A stretch of DNA of 64,000 bases from Adiantum capillus-veneris (Eukaryota; Streptophyta; Polypodiopsida; Polypodiales; Pteridaceae), in NCBI GenBank assembly GCA_014529385.2, contig CM043953.1:75897372-75961371 (forward strand), read 5' to 3'. Under the pieces are notes generated by a model. It was given only the letters and a program-made list of their open reading frames with translations, did not search any database and was not told the origin of the DNA. Numbering within the stretch: the first letter of the stretch is position 1; every line of letters starts with the position of its first letter. Of the stretch, positions 54,567 to 64,000 are shown piece after piece. The translations under genes were made by a program, and so were the position numbers.

Positions 54567-57500
54567 AATCCCCCCTGGGAGTGATGCGGTGAACGAGGGC
54601 TGGCACGAAGAGTAAAGAGAAGTGCCATGTCCTGAGGACAGGATCAGTTCACAAAGGAGAGCAAGCCCAAAGCTTTGAGGAAAGATTCAAAATTCTCACG
54701 AGACAATGCCTTTGTGAAAAGATCTGCAAGGTTGTCTTGTGTTGGCACACAAGCCAAGTTGATCTCTCCTACTGAGAGCCTCTCCCTCACATAGTGGTAA
54801 TGCACCTCAATGTGCTTTGTGCGAGCATGAAAGACTGGGTTCCTCGCAACTATCAATGCGCTCTGACTGTCAGTGTAGATGATGTTGGCAATGTATTGTC
54901 CAACACCCAAATCAACCATAAGGCGTCTGAGACATACACACTCAACCATAGCTGTGAAGACTACCCTGTTCTCAGCCTCACAGCTGGAAGTGGCCACAAT
55001 AGGTTGCTTCTTGCTCAACCATGAAATACATGAATTGCCAAGCATGAAACAAAAACCACTTATGGATACTCGCATGCCATAACAACCAGCCCAATTTGAG
55101 TCTTAAAAAGCATGTAAAATCTGGCAGCAATAGATGATGTTGGCAATGTATTGTCCAACACCCAAATCAACCATCAGGCGTCTGAGACATACACACTCAA
55201 CCATAGCTGTGAAGACTACCCTGTACTCAGCCTCACAGCTGGAAGTGGCCACAGTAGGTTGCTTCTTGCTCAACCATGAAATACATGAATTGCCAAGCAT
55301 GAAACAAAAACCACTTATGGACACTCGCATGCCATAACAACCAGCCCAATTTGAGTCTAAAAAAGCATGTAAAATCTGGCAGCAATGATCTCCCCTTGGG
55401 ATAAAACAAGCCAAGATGCAAAGTGCCACTCAAGTAAAATCCTCTTGAATGCTTGCCAATGCTTCGACCCTGGGCTATGCATAAATCTGCTTACCTGTGA
55501 GACTACAAACTGAATATCTGGCCTCGTGTTGCATACATACATGAGGCAGCCAATAGCGAGTGACATCAACAGGATCACATGTAGACTCAACTTCAAACTT
55601 GTTTCCATGGGAGTGGCAATAGGTTTGCAATCCTCAAGTCCAAACTTACATAGCAATGTCTCTATGTAACTTTTCTGACACAAGGCAATACCACCATCAC
55701 ACTGCTTAAACTGTATCCCCAAGTAATGATGCAACAACCCCAAATCTTTCATCTTGAAAGTAGCATTCAAGTCAGCCTTAAATTCAGCAATATGTGCCTC
55801 ATTGGGACCAGTGATCAGCAAATCATCCACATAAAGAACAACAATGAAAAGTACATCGCCCTCACGCTTGACATACAATGTGCTTTCTGTTGGACTATTA
55901 CAAAAGCCTCGTTTGACCAATTAGTGTCAACTTTCTCATACCAAGCATGAGGAGATTGCTTCAATCCATACAAAGCCTTCTTAGATTTGCACACTTTTTC
56001 CTCTTGTCCTTTCTTGACAAAACCGTGAGGCTGCGTTACATAGACTTCCTAAAAAATGTCACCATTCAAGAAAGCAGTAACAATATCCAATTGATGTACA
56101 TCCCAGCCAAAATGAGCTGCCAATGCACATAGAAAACAAATAGTAGTCCTATGACAAGTGGGAGTAAAATTTTCTCATAATCTATGCCTTTATGTTGTGA
56201 ATAGCCTTTTGCAACAAGTCGAGCTTTACGGTGATCAACCTCACCATCCGGCTTGCGTTTCAACTTGTAAACCCACTTTGTACCAATGGCCTTTTTGCCA
56301 GGAGTCAAATCACATAAAGTCCATGTGTCATTTTCTATAAGTGTATCATATTCTGATTGCATGGCAGCCATCCAATTTTTTGAATTATGTGCTTCATCCA
56401 AAGACAGGAGTTCCTCTTTATCACATAAGTTAGACACAACCAAAGCATAACAATCTGATGCATAAGAGGCATGGCAAGAACCTGAATGAATATGACTAGA
56501 CAAAGGTGTATCCAATTTACAGTCACGCAAAGTGTGCACCAGCCATTTTGGCATACCTCTAGCCTGCTCATTTTCAACCCTTTCCTCATCAAGTACATCA
56601 TGTACATCTGCATCAGTAATAGGTTGATTTGTAACATTTTTAGAAACCCCCATAGACTGTACATTTTCCTCATTTGAATTTACAATTCCACCACTGAAAA
56701 GAGGCAATAATCTGTCATAAATGTCCTGTGAGCTTACATTACTATCTCTAGTACATGACAACAAAGGCTGAACAGAATATTCCACAAACACAACATCACG
56801 TGAGACCAAAATACGCTTTGTTTGTGATGGTACAACCTGTAATCTTTGCTTTCAGCACTATATAGAACCAACAAAAATACATTTGACAGCCTTATCATCC
56901 AATTTTTTGCGCTGTGCTTATGGCACTAAACCATAAGCCAAACAACCAAAACACGCATGTGCTCAATAGATGGCTTTCTATCATGCCATCCTTCATATGG
57001 AGTCATAGACTGCAACGCTTTCCTAGGACACCTGTTGAGTACATAAGTGGCACACATGACAGCAGATCGAATGTGGTAAAGCTTGACTCTTGACCATACA
57101 TCGTGCCATTTCCGTAAGAGACCTACTTTTCCTCTCAGCAACACCATTTTGTGAGGCGTATACGACAATGTACATTGGTGTTTTATCCCATGACTAGCCA
57201 GAAATGCATTAAATTCTTGAGACATTTACGCCCCCCCTCGATCAGAACGGAGGGTGCCCATAGTATATATGGAGACATTTTCAGCCATAGCAAGAAATTG
57301 CTTGAAGCCATAAACACTTCGGACTTAGCTTTCAACGGATATACCCATGCATGCCTGAAGTAGTCATCAATGAAAGTCACAAAGTACATGTAATTTTCCA
57401 AGGACGCAGTTTGCATAGACCCACAAACATCACTATGCACAAGCTGCAATCTGCATGTAGCACGAACTGACCCATCCTTTTTTACCCAAAATGCACCCAT

Positions 57501-59322
57501 CACAAACATGTTTGACAGGTGCTTCAAGAGGTGGCAAATAAGCAACCATATCAGATTTCTGCAAACGCAGGAAACTGACAAACTTCAGATGTCCAAACGA
57601 ACTGTACATTTGTCATCCACAAATTTGACTACGAGACCAAGTCTAGCAAGTGAAGATACAGACAAAAGGTTCTTTTTTATCACAGGTATATACAATGCAT
57701 CAACAAGTATGAAAGAACTGCCATTTGCAGCAGTAAGCACAATCTTTCCAACTCCTTGAATAGGATAAGAGGCATTGTTGGCACAAGTCACCGTATTCCC
57801 ATGAGGGACTGACTCAATAGAGATAAACAAATCATGATGTAAGGTAATGTGCTTTGTAGCACCATTGGCAAAATACTACATGTGAATCTGCAGTAAAACT
57901 GATATGCATCATGGACAATAGGATCACAAGTGCACTCTGCACTAAATACCCATGCTGCATCAACATCAACATCACAATCTCCTTTGATAGAAGACTCTAC
58001 AATTGCTACACTTGTATTGGACCCTGTAGTGGATCCAGCCAATTTCTTCTTAGCCTCTTTTGCCTTCAATTTCAGACACTGCTTGATCAGGTGATCACTA
58101 GTACCTTTACAATAATGGCAACGCATCTTCTTTTTGCCCTTATCACCAGAATTTACAGACGAAGTGCTGCCAGTAGAAGCATTAGGAATGGAAGTTTTGC
58201 CACTCGCAGCAGGACCATAAGAAGTGGTTACATTGTTGTTCCCACCTTGTTGAGCTGCAATAAAAGCATGTTCAACTGCACATTGCCTAGTCCTGTTTTT
58301 TTTGGAAAGCGACTCTTGCAATAGCAATGTGCATAATGCATCAAACTTGACAACTTCAGGATTTCCTTGGGTCATAAGTCTCCAAGTACTAGCAAAAGTC
58401 TGGTAAGAATCTGGCAAGCATCAAGAACAGTCTACACAAGTGAACTGTCAGAAATCACTTCTCCCGCAGAAATTAGTTGCTCATTAATATCCTTGACACC
58501 AGCAAGGAAAGTGTCCATTTCATCTTCCTCATACATAATCTTCGATTCCAACTCTATACGTAGCAAAGCAATTTTAGCCTCATTGCGGCTTGCATAAAGA
58601 CCTTCTAGAATATTCCAAGCCTGTTTTGCAGATTTTGCTGAACGGATGCGAGGAGTGATAGTGCGCTTTATAGACAATGCAATCAATGCATGAGCCTGCG
58701 CATCTCTTACATCCCAACGAGCCTGCTCAGTCGTAGGCAAAACAACTTTAACAACAACAACCCTGGCAACAAAACCTGGAGCATCCTTAACATGCTTGCA
58801 TCCACAGTACCGTGACGTACATCAATGCCCTGCACAATGTTTCAAACTCCCTTTGATACAAGAACATGTTGCATCAGGTAAGCCCACATAGAGTAATTGT
58901 CCCCATCCAATCTGTCCTCAGCAACAAACATCTTGAACACATCTGTGTTGTTGTCAGCCATGGAAAATGCGTGCACCTATGTGAAAACTGCCGAAATGAG
59001 GACAAACTGAGTGAGACTAGCACGTGCTATATAGCACAACCCGCAGTAGAGTGTATGGGACCTGTTATGCAGTAATTGGCACTGACAAAAAATTTGCACA
59101 AAATGACAAAATTTCTTGTGCAAACCTGGCTGTAGTGGAAACGGAGGTGGAAATGAGCCCGAAAAGGAATTCTAAGCAGACCAACCTCTACGAGTGTTCC
59201 CAAATTTTTTGTTGACCTGTTGATGCTTGCCAAAGCTCGTTGAAATCTGAGAAAACAAACAAGGGTGTTCTGGCGACGTTGGCGACTAAACCTAGGAGGT
59301 CGTGACCTGCTTTGATACCAAT

Positions 59323-59548
59323 TGTTGGAACTAGGGTTGCAGGGAAACGCACACAGCTTGGAGAAGACGAAGGAAGCTCAAGGCACACAACAGAGAGTGT
59401 ATTACTTAGTGTGCAATTGAAAGATAGATAGCCCTAGAGTGATGGGTGTATATACAATGCACGGGGGGAAAAACCTCCTAAGAGGGAAAAAATGCCCCAA
59501 TGGTCCTAGTGTGTTCACACACATCACTACCACATGTATATGGTAACA
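59323..59548 (-). repeat. 5' LTR of copia element J
   Basis: 226 bp, with the primer binding site just inside. Both LTRs share GGAGAAGACGAAGGAAGCTC and CTACCACATGTATATGGTAA. Confidence 0.85.
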
Positions 59549-61610
59549 CATTCTACTTTGGCAATACCTACTAATGGATGTAGAGATGGTAGGTTGCAAG
59601 ACGTGTGAACAACTTATTTTAGGGCAAAGGAAAGATTTTTCCATTGTGAAAAGAACTTACATTGACCATCTTACGGACCAACAATCTATGTTAATTTTGA
59701 CGGGATGGTAAGCAAAGGCTATATTGCATAGAGATCACAAGTACTTATCCTCATGGTGACTAATGACATATTCATACATAGAGAGTCGATGGAGTTGAAG
59801 CCACTATTATTTGTACTTCTTTGCATGTATTTATAAGTGCTCACCTACACTCCCCTCAACATGAGGCCCCATACAACGATGTGTACCATTACATGTGATG
59901 TGTTGCTTGCTTAAGAATGTTAGATATATTTACTTCTTCAGTTTATAATTTTTTTTGCTTGCATAAATTGAATATAATTGACAAATTTAGTACATGGAAG
60001 TTGTTTGCTTAATATTTTCATAGGACAAATTTGTTCCCAGCAATGCCTTCATTATAATCTAGAACCTCGAGATAAAGGACACTTCGTGATAATAATCTTG
60101 AGGTTGTTTCACCTTGTTGCACCTATGCTCCTCTATAGTCACAAATGTTAGCCTTCTGTTGCCAACCAATGGGCCATCATAACATTTCACAAGACTCCTA
60201 GGATTTTTGTTTGGGAGAAAAAGCAAAAACAAGATTGCTAAAGACTATGAAACTTGGGACTTTGTTTATCCTGTTCTAATCCATTTAGCTCCTCCTAGAT
60301 CGTGTTCTTTCCTTCTGGACTTCCTTGGCATTTGGAAATGTCGTGACATTTAGCTCTTCCTAGATCTTCTTCTTTCCTTCTCAACTTCCTTGGCATTCGG
60401 CAATGTTGCGACGTAAAAGCTCTTGCATGGACAATAAAAAAGGGGAGAGCATGGAAACTTGCATAGCTTATAATTGAAAGTTGATTGGCCTTGAGGGTCA
60501 TTAAGCACTACGGTTTGGTAGCCAAATCATTAATCCACACTAGATGAACAATGTCATTTACAGCTAGCCGATACGACTTCATGTCTTCTCCACAGCTTTA
60601 TCAAGTCCTCCAGTCACATCTTTATTGAATCTCCTAACTTTGTTTCTCCTTGACAAACTCTTGAAAGGTTATGCACTGGCACCATTCTCTCTTATGCCTC
60701 CTCATTCCATTTGTCTTAAAATTCTTCTTCCTTCCATCCCACTTATTCACCTCACTTAAATTCATGCAATTCTACTACAGACCAAAACGCCCCATACAAT
60801 GCCAACTTTTAATTAACATGTGAGTTTTGCATTGTATGGAGATGAATTGACAAGTCGAAAAAAGAACACGGTGGAGCTCTACCTTCACCTCCTTTTGCAG
60901 CTCATAATATGCTAAATTTGGGTTCAAAAAGAGAGTAACACTGCCATTAAAATCATGTTTCCCATTTCTTTGTACTGTATACAAATATGAGTATCTACAC
61001 AATCACAGGTTTGCTCACAAGATTTATCGCCAGGTCAGGTTTATCCACTTGAATTGAGATACGTCATTCAATGTCTCACCATCAAGAAGTAATGGAACAA
61101 CCATTGCTCAAATTTGTTACCAAAATGCTGATGTAAATGTTGAGCACAGGAAGCTCTGTATTTAGCTGCCCAATAACAATTCTCTACCAGATTGGCCTAT
61201 TAAAAGGTTATAAGTAAAGCAGGAGTCACATTTGTGAAATATTTGGAAACCTTTAAATGGCTAACAAAATCTCATTCCCAAGAAAAATACCAATGAAATG
61301 TTCTTCTGCATAAAATTAAAATTGAATTGCTATCCATTTCTTATCACAACAAGCTTGAGATTTATTCAATTGTCCACGTGAATTCTATTGCATCTATATT
61401 TTATGCATGATCAAGACTATTTCCCTTCTCTAAGGACCAGTTTTGTCATTTGAGCTACCTGATTTTCTTAAAACAACTTAAAACCATCATTTGTAACATA
61501 AACTCTTTGGATAATTGACAATTCTATTGAACACAGATAGGAGCTTTCATATCAAATGGTTCCTGGAGGGCTGTGTTATATTTATGAAGCTCGATATTTC
61601 ATGTCAAGGT
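59549..61610. other. Intergenic stretch 3' of the thioesterase gene
   Basis: No gene recognised. A short tandem duplication of about 65 bp lies at about 60290-60420 (CTAGATC, TCTTTCCTTCT, ACTTCCTTGGCATT). A minus-strand frame at 61002-60775 shows no known motif. Confidence 0.45.
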
Positions 61611-61751
61611 TTATAGCTTGCTTGCAGGGAAATACATTGTGTGCCGACCTTCGGCAACCAATTCACCTGTCCTTTTATTTGTAAGCTTTACAATCACAAC
61701 TCCAATTGATGTCGTATATTTTGAGACCATGGCATCAACCTCAATTTCATC
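61611..61751 (-). CDS. Thioesterase last exon
   Basis: 47 codons including stop, from DEIEVDAMV to FPASKL. It contains the family hallmark EGRHTMYF (usually QGRHTKY). A possible C-terminal SKL is visible just before the stop, which is a classic peroxisomal targeting signal. Confidence 0.85.
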   Translation of the reverse strand, partial: DEIEVDAMVSKYTTSIGVVIVKLTNKRTGELVAEGRHTMYFPASKL

Positions 61752-62037
61752 CTGAACAAACCAATCTCAAGAGTAAACAAACTCTTCAGCAAGTCATCAC
61801 TAGAGAGATTGATCAGCACCGCCGTTAAAGTTACCTTGACAGACTACAAAATAGACACAAAAAAAAAGGCAATCAATTTCATATAAAATGACTTACATCT
61901 ATATGAGCAGAGGAGGTGTAGGATACGTTCAAATCTACAGAGACCCGAACCCTGCCATCCACAGTAACCAAGGCAGCTGCCCCTACATTATCGACGAGAC
62001 TTGAAATGACGCCCTGATGCAGCACTTGCAATGAGTT
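61611..62037 (-). CDS. Acyl-CoA thioesterase, hotdog fold (ACOT13/THEM2-like), 3' exons
   Basis: Two minus-strand exons, 62037-61897 and 61751-61611, each 141 bp, join in phase 0 across a GT-AG intron (donor GTAAGT, acceptor TTCAG) and end in TAA. The 93 residues match the hotdog thioesterase core: NSLQVLHQGVISSLVDNVGA, then RVSVDLNVSYTSSAHID, then DEIEVDAMVSKYTTSIGVVI, then KLTNKRTGELVAEGRHTMYF. In human THEM2 the equivalents of N1, D16 and S33 of this stretch are Asn50, Asp65 and Ser83. The usual LHGG is LHQG here. Such enzymes hydrolyse acyl-CoA to free acid and CoA, in plants in peroxisome, cytosol or plastid. The N-terminal exon or exons, beyond the acceptor TTGGCAG above 62037, were not found, so the gene is partial within the window. 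Confidence 0.8.
61897..62037 (-). CDS. Thioesterase internal exon
   Basis: 47 codons from NSLQVLHQG to SSAHID, after acceptor TTTGGCCCTTGGCAG and before donor GTAAGT. It carries the catalytic Asn and Asp of the hotdog fold. Confidence 0.8.
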
Positions 62038-62307
62038 CTGCCAAGGGCCAAAGGATCAACATGTTTATGAAAACAGACAAATACTGAAAAAGCTCTAAAT
62101 CAAAGGTCCAAAGCTATCCCAACTCTTATGCACTACTAGCCATCTACCTAAGCCTTGATCTGACATTCGTTTTGGAACTGGAAAAACAAGGATATGGCCA
62201 AGCCCTAGAGCATCTTGGAGCTTACTTCCCCCCCCCCCCCAAATTTCTGGTCACAAAGCAAGAAGGGACAACAAAATCGATAATAATATATGTCCAATAA
62301 AACTCAC

Positions 62308-62310
<3 letters not shown>
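62038..62310. other. Presumed thioesterase intron sequence
   Basis: No upstream exon recognised. A poly-C run of about 12 lies at 62228-62239. Confidence 0.4.
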
Positions 62311-62363
<53 letters not shown>

Positions 62364-62500
62364 GAAGAAGAGTATTTTAACGTCGCAGGAAACCTTGAAG
62401 ATCTATCCGACGAGGAGAGTTGAACTCAAGACCTGTTATTCAAGAGGGAGGAGGCCAAGCCTAATGTCGTGTGCTCTCAGTGATGTGACCTGCCGACCTG
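62311..62500. repeat. (GA)n with dispersed flanking repeat
   Basis: (GA)n at 62311-62360, then GAAGAAGAAGAGTATTTTAA, CGTCGCAGGA, CCTTGAAGATCTATCCGACG and GTTGAACTCAAGACC. The order of blocks is the same as after the tract at 48814-48856. Confidence 0.75.
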
Positions 62501-63225
62501 ATCAGACCACATCAACCTCTGCTTGCCCGCATCATTAGACGCAGGCTGGAGTGTGTTTCCTCTCAATTGTTTTAGTTTCCAATTATTTGGTTTGTATCTT
62601 CATTTTTTATTATCCTCGGTTGGTTGTTTGTTGCTTGTTTTCACGTGCTTCTTCCTTGGTACATGGTGTATGTGGTTGGGCGCATGTGCATGGGTGGGTT
62701 TGTTTTATCTGACTTGCGTCGGTGGGTTTGTGAAGCTTGTCTTGACAGTTTGGCTTTGACTCATCTTGTTCTGGGTTGGTTTTGGTTTTCTCCTTGTTTT
62801 TTGTCTTTGTTCATTTTTTTGTTTTCGGCATCTATGCTGGGATTGGTGCTCTACTGTCTCTACCAGGACTTCCGCTGCTGGACATTTTCAGAAGGGCCTT
62901 AAGATTTCCTTTATGGATTCCTTGACACTAGCTTCAACAGTTTTGATTTACACGAGACACCTTTATCAAGTGGACTGTCTTCTGCATTGATAGCTCTTAC
63001 TTGGCAGCTCCAGTTTTGTGTACTCGCCGGTTTTTCCTCATCATCTCCATCGAGAGATTTCTTGGTGATGATAGTGATTCTTATCTCTCATCTTCGTCAT
63101 CCATAGATACCCCTCTTCTATGGTTTCACAGTTCCACGAGTCCAGATGGTGCAGGTAGTGGGCTTTTGCCCAACATTGAACAGCTGTCTTTAACCAGCAA
63201 GCCATTGGCAAGGAGGTAAAATCAC
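62501..63225. other. Unassigned stretch, T/G-rich
   Basis: Plus-strand frames are hydrophobic and T/G-driven, without recognisable domains. It could be the untranslated or first part of an old LINE, but no motif supports this. Confidence 0.3.
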
Positions 63226-64000
63226 TGCAACAATCACTGAACTGATCTGAAACAACAAACACTCGAACTTGAAAGAGAGAAACACCTCATAGTAGACGAG
63301 AGACACGGAGTGCCGGAGTTCCACTCCCAAAAGCATTGGCCCCAAAGTCTAGCACCCTTTTGGTACTTAATTTTATATTAAATACTCCACGGAGTACAGC
63401 TTCCGGGAAGTCACTCTGTGAATAAAGGCATCAAATACAAAAGTCAGCGCCCCCAACACCGAGACTACACTAATCTCTAATGGATGTCTCAAGGGCACTA
63501 AGATTACATACCCAAGCAATCACACGCAATTAAAAATATTCAGTGGTTGGCACATCACAATGCAACACAAATGCTCACATATGCATGTTACAAGACATAG
63601 AAACATAAAGTCGTCGATGAACACTCCCCCCGCAAATAACCATCCAGGTCCGAGCCATAAGCTATTCAACGACTCCCTCCCACAAAAAAACCTAAAAAAG
63701 TCCGGGCCATGAGATATAGAGGCTTTTACAACCAAACACACCCCAGATCGCAGCCTGTGTCGTACCACTACTCAGACTTCTTAATAATCCCCCCGTAAAT
63801 AACCACAAGGGTCCGAGCCATGAGTAAAAACAACACTTTTCAAACATTCAATACTCCCCCCGCAAATAACCACAGGGGTCCGGGCCATGAGTATGTGCAA
63901 GCATTCTTAAACATCAATTTTCTTCAATACTCCTCCTTGGAGTAAATCACCAAACATTGAAACCAGTATTAAAACCACAATCAAACAATTCAAATCGGCA
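63226..64000 (-). mobile_element. LTR P, related to gypsy LTRs C to F, runs off the window
   Basis: On the minus strand the segment reads GGTGCTAGACTTTGGGGCCA, then GAGTGGAACTCC, and ends GTTGCA at 63226. This is the same order as in the LTRs of D, E and F (GCCA..TTTGGGGCCAATA...GGAACT...GTTGCA). No primer binding site follows its end, so it is a solo LTR or a 3' LTR. It contains three copies of a unit built on CCCCCCGCAAATAACCACAG and GGTCCGGGCCATGAG (about 63624, 63788, 63854). The other end lies outside the window. Confidence 0.6.

Larger units (their letters stand above)
54340..59548 (-). mobile_element. Near full-length Ty1/copia element J with both LTRs
   Basis: On the minus strand the 5' LTR is at 59548-59323 (TGTTACC...CAACA). 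The primer binding site TTGGTATCAAAGC is at 59321-59309. Gag (about 58740-57900) has a UBN2-type core (AKQAWNILEGLYASRNEAKI) and the knuckle CHYCKGTSDHLIKQC. A protease-side segment, integrase (TFIDDYFRHAWVYPLKAKSE) and reverse transcriptase (KARLVAKGYSQHKGIDYEKI, LYVDDLLITG) follow. RNase H ends TQDNLADLFTKALSRENF at 54644. A purine tract AGGGGGGAT precedes the 3' LTR (54566-54340). The 226- and 227-bp LTRs differ by roughly 7 percent by eye. A repeat of about 255 bp is tandemly doubled near the RNase H end. Several breaks, so dead; older than element A. Confidence 0.88.

Noticed and set aside
62523-63219. Overlapping plus-strand frames of 72-92 codons
   Set aside because: Composition is T/G-driven and hydrophobic, no domain is seen, and no missing thioesterase exon could be placed on the opposite strand.

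Overview
The window looks like nuclear DNA of a land plant with a large, repeat-filled genome. The reasons are an intron of about 22 kb packed with Ty1/copia and Ty3/gypsy LTR retrotransposons, plant-type reductase and thioesterase genes, primer binding sites of the plant initiator-Met tRNA type (TGGTATCAGAGC), and long (GA)n, (CT)n and (CA)n tracts. A fern or another seed-free plant with a bloated genome fits best, but the sequence alone does not fix the species. All exon limits, repeat ends and similarities were read by eye.

Two host genes can be supported. The first is a six-exon, 325-residue NADPH-dependent reductase of the cinnamoyl-CoA reductase / dihydroflavonol reductase / tetraketide reductase type (plus strand, 22174-49477). 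Every intron is GT-AG and every phase matches; intron 2 alone runs 23196-45169. The second is the 3' part of a hotdog-fold acyl-CoA thioesterase of the ACOT13/THEM2 type (minus strand, 62037-61611). Both of its exons are short, so a simple ORF scan misses them. Weaker coding traces are a MYB-like exon piece split by a retroelement (26923-28641), a SWIM zinc-finger piece (10368-10649), a possible reverse-transcriptase remnant (8172-9053) and an unrecognised antisense exon (44321-44758).

Layout. 1-6.1 kb: a gypsy LTR tail joined to a large copia body (minus). 6.1-11.9 kb: unassigned DNA with the RT-like and SWIM remnants. 11.8-14.5 kb: a degraded copia copy (plus). 14.5-18 kb: unassigned. 18.0-20.7 kb: a short LTR element whose 3' LTR is a mosaic of three retroelement families. 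21.8-49.5 kb: the reductase gene. Its intron 2 holds LTR pieces H and G, a gypsy-type remnant C nested in the MYB-like exon, solo LTR M nested in C, a LINE remnant, a probable solo LTR K, element D carrying solo LTR L, and two head-to-head gypsy copies of one family (E minus, F plus). 50.2-53.4 kb: a shortened copia (I). 54.3-59.5 kb: a near full-length copia with both LTRs (J). 61.6-62.0 kb: the thioesterase. 63.2 kb to the end: one more LTR (P) related to those of D, E and F.

Most of the window is therefore layered retroelement fossils around two ordinary metabolic genes. The more unusual points are the scale of intron 2, the nested insertions dated by clean target-site duplications, the mosaic LTR at 18-19 kb, repeated TGACGTGGC (ABRE/bZIP-like) units in a gypsy LTR lineage, and microsatellites and minisatellites that sit inside LTRs and so spread with them. 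I found no rRNA, tRNA or CRISPR array.
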